Positions 7,580 through 16,343 of a stretch of 64,000 nucleotides of DNA are shown here, piece by piece. Position numbers and translations under genes: made by a program. Location: assembly GCF_026000775.1 (NCBI RefSeq), contig NZ_AP026830.1, forward strand, positions 1,697,056-1,761,055, given 5' to 3'. How positions within the stretch are numbered: the stretch's first letter is position 1; each line of letters opens with the position of its first letter. Source of the DNA: Vulcanisaeta souniana JCM 11219 (GTDB taxonomy: Archaea; Thermoproteota; Thermoprotei; Thermoproteales; Thermocladiaceae). The notes below the pieces were generated by a model. The model worked only from the letters and a program-made list of their open reading frames with translations. It made no database searches and was not told where the DNA came from.

Positions 7580-9536
7580 TAGGGTCAGGGTCGGTGTATA
7601 CGTGTGCCATTGCGGCGGTAATATTTCTGACGTTGTTAATGTAAAGAGGGTTGTTGAGGAGGCTCGTAAGGAAGGGGATGTAGTGGTTGCTAGGGACTTT
7701 ATGTTCATGTGCTCTGAGGCCGGTCAGAAGTTGATTGAGGATGATATAAGGAGTGGTAAGGTAAATGCAGTTATTGTCGCTTCATGTTCTCCAAGGCTTC
7801 ATGAGGCGACGTTTAGGGCCGCGATAACGAGGGCTGGCGGTAACCCGTATATGTATTACCACGTTGATATTAGGGAGGAGTGTTCGTGGGTTCATGAGAA
7901 CGATAAGGAGGAGGCCACTAATAAGGCGATAAGGCAGGTTAGGGCGGCTATAGCATACCTAAGGCGTGCCGAACCCCTTAACAGGATTAGGGTGGATTGC
8001 GAGCGTTCGGTGCTCGTGATTGGTGGTGGTATTGCTGGATTAAGGGCGGCGCTGGACTTGGCTGAGTCAGGGCTCACTGTATACCTTGTTGAGCGTGCCC
8101 CATTCCTTGGCGGCAATGCAGCTAAAATAGGTAGGGTTAAGGTATTTCCCTACGAGAAAACAGCCATTGATGTAGTGAGGGGGTTAATAGAGGTGCTTAG
8201 GAAGGTGGGTAGTGTGGCTATATACACGAATGCCGAGGTAGAGGGTGTGTCTGGTTATGTGGGTAACTTCGATGTTACTATTAGGGTGAACCCACGTTAT
8301 TTCAGAGACAGGCCTAATGAACAAGAGATTGAGGAACTTAAAAGGATATGCTCGAGGAAGACCAGGGATGAATTCAGTTTTGGGATCTCCGAGAGAACAG
8401 CATTAGTGCTACCGCCATTCAATGGCGCATACCCCGAAATACCTGCAATAGACATGGCGTTATGTGATAAATGCGGTCTGTGCACTAAGGCATGTGATAA
8501 GGTTGATTTTTCGCAGGAACCACAGGTTGTTCATTTAAGGGTTGGTGCAATAGTCGTAGCCACCGGATTTAAGCCATACAAACCTGAAAAGGGTGAGTAT
8601 GGGTATGGATTGCCCGGTGTAATTACACTTCAGGAGCTGGTGGGCTTGATCAACAAGTACGGTGATGTGGTTATTAATGGTAAGAGACCAAGGAGTATAG
8701 CCTTCATTTACTGCGTGGGAAGTAGACGAAGGAGAGAGGAAGGCAAAAAAGCGAATGAGTACTGCTCAAGGTACTGTTGCGTAGCCGCACTGGATGTCGC
8801 AACAACTATTAAGGAGTTAATGAGAGACGTTAAGATCTACCATGTAGTTAGGGATGTTAGGTCTTATGGAATAAATGAAATCTTGTTTGAAGAAGCAAGT
8901 AGGCAGGGACAGGTATTCATAAAGTATGACGTTGACGAGGGAGAGCCCCAGGTTTTGTATGATAATGGCAAACCCATTGTTAAGGTTAAGGATGTTTTAA
9001 CAGATCATACAGAGTTGGAATTACCCGTTGATTTAGTAGTTCTTGTTACTGGAATGGAGCCATCGGATGGTACGGTACGCATTGCAGAGAAGCTGAAGAC
9101 ATCCAGGGGTATTGATGGTTTTCTCCAGGAGGTTCATCCAAAGCTTAGGCCTGTGGAGACAATGCTAAGTGGAATATTCATTGCCGGTACTGCGCAGGCG
9201 CCACGTGGTATCAGTGAGACCCTGGCATCCGCATCGGCGGCCGCGGCGAAGGCCATGTCATTGGTCCTTAAGGGATATACAGAGTTAGAACCCTTTGTTG
9301 CTTTTGTTGATCAGGATAAATGCAGGGGATCTGGTTTATGCGTGAGTGAATGCCCCTATGGCGCCATTGAGATTAGGGGCGAGGTAGGTGGTAAGAGGGC
9401 GTGGGTTAATGAGGCGCTTTGTAAGGGTTGTGGTGCCTGCGTTGCCGTATGTCCAAGTGGTGCCATGCAACTTAGGGGCCTTAGGAACACGCAAGTTGAG
9501 GATATGATAAGGGCAGCGGGTGGTGCCCATGCCTAG
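7566..9536 (+). CDS. HdrA-like FAD/iron-sulfur protein, QmoB-type
   Basis: A 656-residue second HdrA paralogue, overlapping the end of the first by 14 bases. ATG 7566 is preferred over TTG 7551. Domain order: an N-terminal HdrA domain (VGVYVCHCGGNISD); FAD-binding VLVIGGGIAGLRAALDLAE; a reduced iron-sulfur motif CDKCGLCTKACD; a second nucleotide-binding region with IYCVGSRRR and YCSRYCC; and a C-terminal ferredoxin pair, CRGSGLCVSECP and CKGCGACVAVCP. The usual MvhD extension of QmoB is missing and is encoded separately upstream (5785-6210). It belongs to the same operon and probably forms a heteromer with the preceding subunit. Confidence 0.9.
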   Translation: MEEGNRVRVGVYVCHCGGNISDVVNVKRVVEEARKEGDVVVARDFMFMCSEAGQKLIEDDIRSGKVNAVIVASCSPRLHEATFRAAITRAGGNPYMYYHVDIREECSWVHENDKEEATNKAIRQVRAAIAYLRRAEPLNRIRVDCERSVLVIGGGIAGLRAALDLAESGLTVYLVERAPFLGGNAAKIGRVKVFPYEKTAIDVVRGLIEVLRKVGSVAIYTNAEVEGVSGYVGNFDVTIRVNPRYFRDRPNEQEIEELKRICSRKTRDEFSFGISERTALVLPPFNGAYPEIPAIDMALCDKCGLCTKACDKVDFSQEPQVVHLRVGAIVVATGFKPYKPEKGEYGYGLPGVITLQELVGLINKYGDVVINGKRPRSIAFIYCVGSRRRREEGKKANEYCSRYCCVAALDVATTIKELMRDVKIYHVVRDVRSYGINEILFEEASRQGQVFIKYDVDEGEPQVLYDNGKPIVKVKDVLTDHTELELPVDLVVLVTGMEPSDGTVRIAEKLKTSRGIDGFLQEVHPKLRPVETMLSGIFIAGTAQAPRGISETLASASAAAAKAMSLVLKGYTELEPFVAFVDQDKCRGSGLCVSECPYGAIEIRGEVGGKRAWVNEALCKGCGACVAVCPSGAMQLRGLRNTQVEDMIRAAGGAHA

Positions 9537-9549
9537 GAGGGAACTCACA

Positions 9550-9822
9550 ATGGATAGGTTAAAGAGGGAACTTGGGGTTCAACCGCCTAAGGAGCTTACG
9601 GATTACGTTAAGGAATTAACGGCAGTAAGAAACAAGGTCATTAATTGCCTAAGAGGGGGTGGGGAATTAACCGTGAAGGAGATATCAGTTAAAACAGGGC
9701 TTCCTGAGAGCGTTGTCTTTTGGCATCTCATGACTATGTTTAAGTATGGATTAATCGAGGCTGCCGAGAAGACTGATGATGGTTATTATAGGTATAGGTT
9801 GAGGGGTGAGACCCATGGCTAA
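9550..9822 (+). CDS. small winged-helix protein inside the Hdr/Qmo-like operon
   Basis: A 90-residue protein. The central segment LTVKEISVKTGLPESVVFWHLMTMFKYGLIEAAE is a clear ArsR/MarR-style helix-turn-helix followed by a short wing (GYYRYRL). ATG 9550 follows TAGGAGGG and is preferred; ATG 9529 and GTG 9520 are alternatives. Its stop overlaps the next start by 8 bases, so it is translated with the membrane subunit. It may regulate this operon. It could also be a structural partner, since it has no obvious ligand or metal site. The precise family is not recognised. Confidence 0.75.
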   Translation: MDRLKRELGVQPPKELTDYVKELTAVRNKVINCLRGGGELTVKEISVKTGLPESVVFWHLMTMFKYGLIEAAEKTDDGYYRYRLRGETHG

Positions 9823-10930
9823 GGTGAACCCTAAGTTAATGGATGAGTTAAGGGAATTAGGCGCGTTTGATGTATCGGCTTGCTATAGTTGCGGTGTCTG
9901 TACAGCGACATGCCCACTGTCTCAGGAGGGGCATGAGTTCCCAAGGAAGATAATAAGGTATGCAATGCTTGGGCTTGAGGATAAGTTGGTCTCAAGTACC
10001 GAACCCTGGCTATGCTACTACTGCGGTGAGTGCACTGAATCATGCCCAAGGGGTGCAGATCCAGCGGGCTTCATGATGGCTGTTAGGAGGTACTTAACCA
10101 CGCGTTATGATTTCACTGGCTTCTCAAGGAGGTTCTACAGGTCAAAAGTAGTGGAGTTTGTCTCAACGATCCTCCTCTTTACCATTACAGTGCTCGGTGT
10201 ATACCTCGTACACGGGCCAATCATCCTCACGGGGGTGGATCTAGATTCCTTTCTGCCGCCGCATATTGTTGAACTAGGTGACGTGGCAATACTGGTGGTG
10301 CTTTCCGCCTTATTACTGACTAATGTTTATAGGATGTATAAATTCACAGTTGCGGTTAAAGGCATACCCTTCATGACGTATATAAGGGAGTTGGTAAGTA
10401 CCGTGATACCGCACTTCCTAACACAGGCCAGGATGTTGAGGTGCAATAGGAACACGCTGAACTGGGTGATGCATATATTGATTGTTTATGGTTATGCAAC
10501 AATATTCATATTTGTAATAGTATTCCTGGACCTATTCCAGACAAATGCCCTTTACCCAATATACAACCCGATAAGGCTTGGCGGATACATAGCATTAGCA
10601 GTATTGCTCGTTGGCGCTGGATACGCTATTTATGGACGTATAAAGAAGAACGCAGTAATGAGGCAGTACTCCCACTCCACGGATTGGTTCTTCCTAACCT
10701 TGCTATACCTTGTAGTGATTACTGGAGTACTGGTTGACGTGTTTAAGTACCTGGGACTACCAATGGAGACTTACATAGCATATACGGTACACCTTGGTTT
10801 CGTAACACCACTACTCGTGTTAGAGGTACCCTTCGCCAAGTGGTCGCACCTGGCATATAGGCCCTTTGCCATATATTTCGCAAGGCTTAATGACATGACT
10901 AAGGCAAAAAGCATACAAACCACTGCATAG
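9815..10930 (+). CDS. HdrC-HdrE-like fusion, QmoC-type membrane subunit
   Basis: A 371-residue two-part protein. Residues ~15-80 hold two 4Fe-4S motifs, CYSCGVCTATCP and CYYCGECTESCP, as in HdrC. The rest is a membrane domain with about six helices (starting at roughly residues 108, 148, 206, 238, 277 and 310) resembling the cytochrome b-like part of QmoC and the NarI/HdrE superfamily. Several His residues in or near helices (WVMHIL, YTVHLGF, KWSHL) could bind heme b. It is probably the quinone-reactive anchor of the complex, with the iron-sulfur domain in the cytoplasm. ATG 9815 follows GAGGGGTGAG. It is the last gene of the operon. Confidence 0.9.
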   Translation: MAKVNPKLMDELRELGAFDVSACYSCGVCTATCPLSQEGHEFPRKIIRYAMLGLEDKLVSSTEPWLCYYCGECTESCPRGADPAGFMMAVRRYLTTRYDFTGFSRRFYRSKVVEFVSTILLFTITVLGVYLVHGPIILTGVDLDSFLPPHIVELGDVAILVVLSALLLTNVYRMYKFTVAVKGIPFMTYIRELVSTVIPHFLTQARMLRCNRNTLNWVMHILIVYGYATIFIFVIVFLDLFQTNALYPIYNPIRLGGYIALAVLLVGAGYAIYGRIKKNAVMRQYSHSTDWFFLTLLYLVVITGVLVDVFKYLGLPMETYIAYTVHLGFVTPLLVLEVPFAKWSHLAYRPFAIYFARLNDMTKAKSIQTTA

Positions 10931-11051
10931 TTTAAATTAAAATTATTAATTTTTATTTCCAAATTACTAAGCATCAATAGATCAAGTATCCCTCATTGCC
11001 TGCCGGGTCCAATCCCCATAATTGTGGGTCGCGTTGTATGTTTTAGCGTAA

Positions 11052-11061
11052 TTTTTAATTT
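11052..11061 (+). promoter_or_regulatory. TATA-like element for the LysE-family gene
   Basis: TTTTTAATTT is centred 27 bases before ATG 11084. The spacing is consistent with a leaderless archaeal transcript. Confidence 0.5.
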
Positions 11062-11083
11062 TAGGTAATAGTGAATTAAATCA

Positions 11084-11677
11084 ATGCTTCAGCAGTTTTA
11101 TGATTTCGCACTTGGGATGGCGTTTGGTTTCCTCCTTGCAGCTCCTCCTGGTCCCATGAATGCCTTGATTGCTGCCGAGGCTACCCGTTCGCCGATTCAC
11201 GGCACCAGCGTTGGCCTTGGCGCCATGTCTGCTGATGGGATACTCATGGTCATTACCTACTTCTTTTCAAGGGTTTTGGGTTATTATGCGCATTACCTTT
11301 ACTTCGTTGGCTTTGCGGTGATGATCTACCTTGCAGTGTCAATACTTAGGTCCACCTTTTCACCAAGGAATTCCGGTAGTAATAGGTCTCCATTCCTTAA
11401 TTACTTCATGGGAGTCTCCATGGGTTTAACGAATCCGTACCAAGTCTTTTGGTGGCTTACGGCGGGGCTATCCTTCATGAGCATCTTTGGTATATTTAGT
11501 GTTGTTGGTTTGTTCACGGCCATACTTATTTGGGTCCTTGTGTTTCCGTACGCCGTCTATGTTGGTAAGGTCTATGGTGGTTCCAGGGTTGATTTTGCCG
11601 TTAAGCTAATCTCTGCGTTAGGTATTATGGCCTTTGCCATTTATATCCTTGCAAATGCATTGTGGCTTCTCACGTAG
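11084..11677 (+). CDS. LysE/RhtB-family amino-acid exporter
   Basis: A 197-residue polytopic membrane protein with about six hydrophobic helices. The LysE hallmark is at the N-terminus (AFGFLLAAPPGPMNALIAAEA), and the second family motif is mid-protein (MGLTNPYQVFWWLTAG). Members export amino acids or other small metabolites from the cytoplasm. The substrate cannot be told. It is a single gene with its own promoter; the next gene also has its own TATA-like box. Confidence 0.83.
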   Translation: MLQQFYDFALGMAFGFLLAAPPGPMNALIAAEATRSPIHGTSVGLGAMSADGILMVITYFFSRVLGYYAHYLYFVGFAVMIYLAVSILRSTFSPRNSGSNRSPFLNYFMGVSMGLTNPYQVFWWLTAGLSFMSIFGIFSVVGLFTAILIWVLVFPYAVYVGKVYGGSRVDFAVKLISALGIMAFAIYILANALWLLT

Positions 11678-11685
11678 AGGTAGAT

Positions 11686-11693
11686 TTATAAGG
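11686..11693 (+). promoter_or_regulatory. TATA-like element for the pilus-platform gene
   Basis: TTTATAAG is centred about 26 bases upstream of GTG 11715. This supports that GTG as a leaderless start. Confidence 0.5.
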
Positions 11694-11714
11694 GTTGAAA
11701 TTATAGAATAGAAT

Positions 11715-13574
11715 GTGGACCTCGACGAACTTGCACTATCAATAATGGGACCATTAATACTCAGACTAAGGGGTACAAAGACCTATGAAAAAATGCTGAG
11801 GAGCCTTAATGCGTCCCTATCCTTCACAAGCCCTGAGAGGTACCTTGCCAGGGTCATGTTCATAACAATGATAATGCTCGTAATAGCCGCACCGCTTGGC
11901 GTGATCCTCATAATGATGAACCTAAATAATGCCCTGATCCTTCTAAAAATGAAGCTATTGTTCTCGACGCAATACGGCATTAGGGATCTTGTCTTCATAA
12001 TAATGGGCATAGTCCTCATATCCGCACCACTCATTGTGTATGAGTTAATGATCGGCATGCCCAGGATAACCGCAAGCGACCTAGCCTTTAAGGTGGATAC
12101 CGAGCTACCATTCTTCGTGGCTTACGTCTCTGCAATAACCAATTCCGGGCTTTCCGTGTTCAGAGCCGTGGAGAGGATCGCTGAGGCCAAGATCCTCGAA
12201 GTCATGGGTAAGGTGGCCAGGTGGACGTACATTAGGTTTAAGGTTTTCGGTGAAGACCCGCTTACGGCATTGTCCAACGTATCCTCTGTAATAGAGAGTA
12301 GGCCACTTAAGGAGTTCATCAGTGGCTACGTGACTACAGTGAGGACCGGGGGCGACGTGGTTCACTACATAAACACAAGGCTCCACGACATAGTTAGTAA
12401 CGCCATAGAGCATATGAACAGGGCTGCCGAGTTCCTGGGAATGCTCATGGAGAGTTACATAGGGTCCGCTGCAATCCTCCTAATTGGCCTCGACGTGCTT
12501 TACCTGGCCCAGGCCGTGACACCCTTCGGCAATAGATATGCCGCCTTCATGCAGGCAATAAACTCGAACTTCATGTTTGGTCTATTCATCGTGCCAGCCA
12601 TATCCGTTGCCTTCATATACCTTGGGGAGGTCTCGGCCTTTAGGTCCCCATACACTGATTACAGGCCGTATAAGTGGGCCGGTGGTTCCATTGCTGTGGC
12701 GGCCATACTTGGGATGATTGAGTACATGGTTCTCTTTCACAGGGACTTGAGCAGTAGGATCTATGTACGTGGGCTTCCCATACCACTTGACTACACGATA
12801 GTCTTTGGACTAACCCTCGCCATTTCCTTCATACCGACAGCCCTATACTCAATGAGAGTAGTTGGGGAGAGATGGGAGATCGATAAGGAGTATGCGGAGT
12901 TCCTTAGGGATGTCACTGAGCTTAGGAAGAGTGGCTTCACCCCGGAGAAAACCTTCGAGACCCTAAGGTATACCAGGAAGTATGGCGCCTTTGATAAGTA
13001 CCTGGACACGATGGTTAGGCAGATTAGGTATGGCGTGCCGATAAGGGACGTGCTCTCCTCAGTAATGAATAAACTACATAGTTACTACTCAAAGATCTTC
13101 ACGTTCCTACTCACAGAGACAATAGACCTCGGTGGTGCTTCACCCCAAGTCCTAGACATGCTCGCCAACTTTGCATCGTCTATAATCAGCGTTCAGGAGA
13201 ATATGAAAGCCAGACTGAGGCCCCTAAGGTACGTACCGTACATAGGAGCCGTCATATTGATAGTGACACTCGTTGTCCTGATATTCTCAGTCGTAGCCAT
13301 AGTCACTAGGGTAGGCCCTGGTGGTGTTACGGCAGGCTCCACGTCTAATTACCTGGTTAACCTACTGGCAACATCATTCTCCTTCACAATAACCATTGAC
13401 TCCTTCATAATGGGATTAATAGCGGGGAAACTCGGTGAGGGTGAGTTATCGCTTGGGTTCAGGCATGCAGTGGTATTAACAATAATGGTGGTTATAGTCT
13501 ACGCAATGTCGCCATTCCTAGCAAACGCCCTATTCGGATCAATGTCAGGACTATCAACAAGCGTCCCGTATTGA
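11715..13574 (+). CDS. type II/IV secretion F-domain membrane protein (pilus assembly platform, TadC/ArlJ-like)
   Basis: A 619-residue integral membrane protein with two copies of the T2SS-F helical domain. The first is around ELPFFVAYVSAITNSGLSVF and RTGGDVVHYINTRL. The second is around EYAEFLRDVTELRKSGFTPE and LTETIDLGGASPQVLDML, separated by membrane helices. This is the usual layout of crenarchaeal platform proteins that anchor type IV pilus assembly and work with a VirB11-like secretion ATPase. No such ATPase is in the window. A MinD/ParA ATPase lies tail to tail 15 bases away; in Tad pili a ParA-like protein (TadZ/CpaE) localises the machine, so a link is possible. Confidence 0.86.
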   Translation: MDLDELALSIMGPLILRLRGTKTYEKMLRSLNASLSFTSPERYLARVMFITMIMLVIAAPLGVILIMMNLNNALILLKMKLLFSTQYGIRDLVFIIMGIVLISAPLIVYELMIGMPRITASDLAFKVDTELPFFVAYVSAITNSGLSVFRAVERIAEAKILEVMGKVARWTYIRFKVFGEDPLTALSNVSSVIESRPLKEFISGYVTTVRTGGDVVHYINTRLHDIVSNAIEHMNRAAEFLGMLMESYIGSAAILLIGLDVLYLAQAVTPFGNRYAAFMQAINSNFMFGLFIVPAISVAFIYLGEVSAFRSPYTDYRPYKWAGGSIAVAAILGMIEYMVLFHRDLSSRIYVRGLPIPLDYTIVFGLTLAISFIPTALYSMRVVGERWEIDKEYAEFLRDVTELRKSGFTPEKTFETLRYTRKYGAFDKYLDTMVRQIRYGVPIRDVLSSVMNKLHSYYSKIFTFLLTETIDLGGASPQVLDMLANFASSIISVQENMKARLRPLRYVPYIGAVILIVTLVVLIFSVVAIVTRVGPGGVTAGSTSNYLVNLLATSFSFTITIDSFIMGLIAGKLGEGELSLGFRHAVVLTIMVVIVYAMSPFLANALFGSMSGLSTSVPY

Positions 13575-13589
13575 TATTTCCAAGCCCAA

Positions 13590-14393
13590 CTAGCCAGGCG
13601 GTACCGCCTCAATTAGGTAATCCACGTACTTGAAGATGGAGTCCAGCGCAGGTGACTCGTAGAAGGATAACTTCAGGCTCTCTATCTCCAGGGCTTGCCT
13701 GGCTATAATGAACAACTCGTCATAGGGTATAACGTGCGGCTCAATACCCACTATATCCCTCATCAGTTTTGTCCAGGGCGAGTTACTGAGGGCGTCCATG
13801 GGGTACTTAACATTGAGCATGTTGAGTATTGGCTTTATCAACCTACCCATTATACCCATTTCCCGCATTAAATTAACGACATTACCAACTGCCTTTAAGC
13901 TACTGCGGTCTGGTATCGCCACAAGCATCACGTTAGTGCTGACCTCAAGTAATGTGGCCAATACATCGTATGACAGGCCAAGGGCTGGCGTATCTATCAA
14001 TACGTATAGAGGCGACACGGCGCTTATGGCATTCATTAAACCCCTAAGTAGGTACCTATCAATCTTCACCTGCCCGGGGATCGGGCTTAGTGAAGCCGTG
14101 AAAACCAGCTTAAATGAATCGCCATTGATCTGCCAAGTCTTTACATAGAGTGTCGATAATGGGTCAGGCACCCTACCCATGAAATAATCGGCTAAGCTAT
14201 ATGGCACCTGCTCCTCAATGCCGCCCAACAACAGCATCGACGTTGTACCACTATCCAGGCCCAGGTCCACGAGAACCACTGGATACTGTGACTTGTCCCT
14301 TAACTCATAGGCTAGGATTACGGACATATTCACGGCTATTGTGGTCTTACCAGTACCACCCTTGGTACCGCTAGTTATTAGTATTGATTTCAC
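13590..14393 (-). CDS. MinD/ParA-type ATPase
   Basis: A 267-residue ATPase of the SIMIBI class. The deviant Walker A is KGGTGKTT (residues ~10-17), followed by VVLVDLGLDSG with the switch Asp and by a LIDTPALGLSYD switch II. The first Lys of the deviant motif is present, so dimer-type ATPase action is likely. It is convergent with the pilus-platform gene. Possible roles are polar positioning of a pilus machine or DNA/protein partitioning. The next gene upstream on this strand is 105 bases away, so it probably has its own promoter. Confidence 0.85.
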   Translation of the reverse strand: MKSILITSGTKGGTGKTTIAVNMSVILAYELRDKSQYPVVLVDLGLDSGTTSMLLLGGIEEQVPYSLADYFMGRVPDPLSTLYVKTWQINGDSFKLVFTASLSPIPGQVKIDRYLLRGLMNAISAVSPLYVLIDTPALGLSYDVLATLLEVSTNVMLVAIPDRSSLKAVGNVVNLMREMGIMGRLIKPILNMLNVKYPMDALSNSPWTKLMRDIVGIEPHVIPYDELFIIARQALEIESLKLSFYESPALDSIFKYVDYLIEAVPPG

Positions 14394-14497
14394 GAAATCA
14401 CCGTTATTCTATACCTAGGTAATTGGTAAATAAGAATTACTAAAAATGCCGCCTAAAGAGTGTAATAAATGTACGTGAATGCCGCCTAATTGGGTTA

Positions 14498-14800
14498 TCA
14501 TTTCTTTGGTTTCCTAAGCGGCCTGTTTCTTATGTCCTCAGGGCTTGGTTTACTGCTCTGTACCTCAAGTTTGAGTATTAGGTTTTCGATGTCCCTGTTA
14601 ATCATTAGTATACCCAGGATATTAAGGAGGAAGCCTATTATGAAGAGGGATGATGGTAATAATATGTTGTTAAGTATTGATAGTACGGTGAAAGCGATTA
14701 CCATAAGCACGAGTCCGATTATGGCAATTATCAAACCAGTCCTCATACTGGGAATAAGAAGATCTTTAAGGTATTTATACTTAGTGAGCCGTATGAGCAT
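14498..14800 (-). CDS. small two-helix membrane protein
   Basis: A 100-residue protein with two adjacent hydrophobic helices (roughly residues 20-42 and 46-67) and a charged, Pro- and Lys-rich C-terminal tail. Its ATG overlaps the last base of the RNase HII stop (TAATG), so the two are co-translated. I do not recognise the family and suggest no function. Confidence 0.65.
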   Translation of the reverse strand: MLIRLTKYKYLKDLLIPSMRTGLIIAIIGLVLMVIAFTVLSILNNILLPSSLFIIGFLLNILGILMINRDIENLILKLEVQSSKPSPEDIRNRPLRKPKK

Positions 14801-15447
14801 TAAATGTAATTATCCAGGCCGCCCAGTATTTTCTTAACCGTGGACCAACTCCTCCTTACGATGGGCGGTAAGTCACCATGTTCCCTAACCCAATTCTTGA
14901 GGAACCTTATGGTCCTCGGATCACTGGGATACCCACTGCCGAAGTCGCCATATTCTCTATGTAGTTCATTAATAATGGTGTCCCTAATAACCTTGGCTAT
15001 TATACTCGCTGCAGAGACTATGGGTATTAACTTATCAGCCTTGTTCATGGACACAATCTCTACGTCACCATTGACTCCCCTCCTGATCAATTCACCGTAC
15101 CTCTCGGCTCTTGGATCCGGCGAATCCACATAAACCGTGTAAAGCCTTAAGCTACCCATGGCCTTGGTAATGAGCTTAACAGTAACCTCTGCCTCGAGCT
15201 TATTAAGCGCATTCCTGTATACGTACTCATCAATAGTCCCTGTCCCAATAACCTCGTAATCCATATAATTCAGGACAGACTTGAGTATATTGAATAGTTG
15301 TTCCCTACCTCGTGGGCTTAACTCCTTGGAGTCCCTCACACCGAGCCTTTTTACCTTGTCCATGTCATCGGTAACCACCAGCGCAATAACCATGGGTCCA
15401 ATAATGGGGCCTCTACCTGCCTCATCGACTCCTCCTACGAACCTCAT
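14800..15447 (-). CDS. rnhB: ribonuclease HII
   Basis: A 215-residue RNase HII, which removes RNA primers and misincorporated ribonucleotides from RNA-DNA hybrids. The signature GGVDEAGRGPIIGPM (catalytic Asp and Glu) is at the N-terminus. The acidic residue in YVDSPDP, the ADKLIPIVSAASIIAKVIRD block and SGYPSDPRT, with its Asp, all fit the archaeal type. It overlaps the gene before it by 26 bases and the gene after it by 1, so it sits in a three-gene minus-strand operon. Confidence 0.95.
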   Translation of the reverse strand: MRFVGGVDEAGRGPIIGPMVIALVVTDDMDKVKRLGVRDSKELSPRGREQLFNILKSVLNYMDYEVIGTGTIDEYVYRNALNKLEAEVTVKLITKAMGSLRLYTVYVDSPDPRAERYGELIRRGVNGDVEIVSMNKADKLIPIVSAASIIAKVIRDTIINELHREYGDFGSGYPSDPRTIRFLKNWVREHGDLPPIVRRSWSTVKKILGGLDNYI

Positions 15448-16327
15448 TAAGTACAGCCCTAACTAATTCCTTAAATTCCTCACAGTTAACATCCCCATTG
15501 CCGTAAATAGCCACTTCGTAATAATTAATTAGCCTATTAACGGCATCATTATTAGCACCCAAGCTACCTACCAAGTAATTACCAATGTCTCTATGGGTTA
15601 ATGAGGGATTCCTGAGACCAAGTCTCCTTACTAACCCTGTAAAGGATGTATTAATGCAGTCTCTGTAATTACGTGAGTCCAGTTCTATGAAGGGTGTTAA
15701 AATTAGTATGGTTATTAGTAATAATGTGGTAATTACTGAGGAATCAAGTAAGACGGCCCTTAATGATGAAGCCCTAGTGGGTTCCCCACCTGCGGTGAAT
15801 CGCGTGGGCGTGGGTGCGGCATTAACCGCCTGGTTAGTGCCGTTATTGGCAATGCCAGTGCCCTTAAGACCACTCGGTAACTGCCTGATTCTTATTTGCC
15901 CTACGCCGTATGTTCGACCACCAATAACCACATGCTCGAAACCTCCATATGCCGAATTATTACCGGTTCCGCTAATTGCATTGCTCACACCACCTGAACT
16001 CATTGATGCGTTTACTGGTGTTAGTGAGGCTATGTTTATTGTGCCATTTGCGTAGATCACGCCATTAATTAAAAAGTAGTGATCACTAATCAGTCCAATC
16101 CCTGAAAAGGCCTCATATTGCTGGTTCAATGGGTTCTCGGGAGTTATCACTATCACCACGCCATTACCTGTTGATGTACCATTGTAAAGAACAACGCTAA
16201 TCACGGGCCAATTAATAATGTTGTAAAAACCCACGTAAGTGCCACCAATTGCATAAAGCGGTGTAAAAAGTGCAATAATCAAGAGCAGCGCTGTTAATAC
16301 AGGTATGAATGGTTTATTAATTTGCAT
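15422..16327 (-). CDS. secreted/membrane protein with DUF4129-like cytoplasmic tail
   Basis: A 301-residue protein. It has an N-terminal signal anchor (VLTALLLIIALFTPLYAI), a ~170-residue extracellular part rich in Asn, Gly and Thr with several N-x-S/T sites, a second membrane helix (VITTLLLITILILTPFI), and a cytoplasmic tail. The tail ends RLGLRNPSLTHRDIGNYL...YYEVAIYGNGDVNCEEFKELVR and resembles the DUF4129 tail found in MoxR/DUF58/transglutaminase operons. Such an operon starts divergently 16 bases away. The DUF4129 match is by pattern only. Confidence 0.7.
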   Translation of the reverse strand: MQINKPFIPVLTALLLIIALFTPLYAIGGTYVGFYNIINWPVISVVLYNGTSTGNGVVIVITPENPLNQQYEAFSGIGLISDHYFLINGVIYANGTINIASLTPVNASMSSGGVSNAISGTGNNSAYGGFEHVVIGGRTYGVGQIRIRQLPSGLKGTGIANNGTNQAVNAAPTPTRFTAGGEPTRASSLRAVLLDSSVITTLLLITILILTPFIELDSRNYRDCINTSFTGLVRRLGLRNPSLTHRDIGNYLVGSLGANNDAVNRLINYYEVAIYGNGDVNCEEFKELVRAVLNEVRRRSR

Positions 16328-16343
16328 TATTCACTATTTATTG

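Noticed and set aside
10985-11030. GGGTCCAATCCC resembling a tRNA T-arm, possible attachment-site tRNA fragment
   Set aside because: The T-stem does not pair over five bases and no acceptor 3' strand with CCA follows. The nearby CCCA/TGGG hairpin is short.
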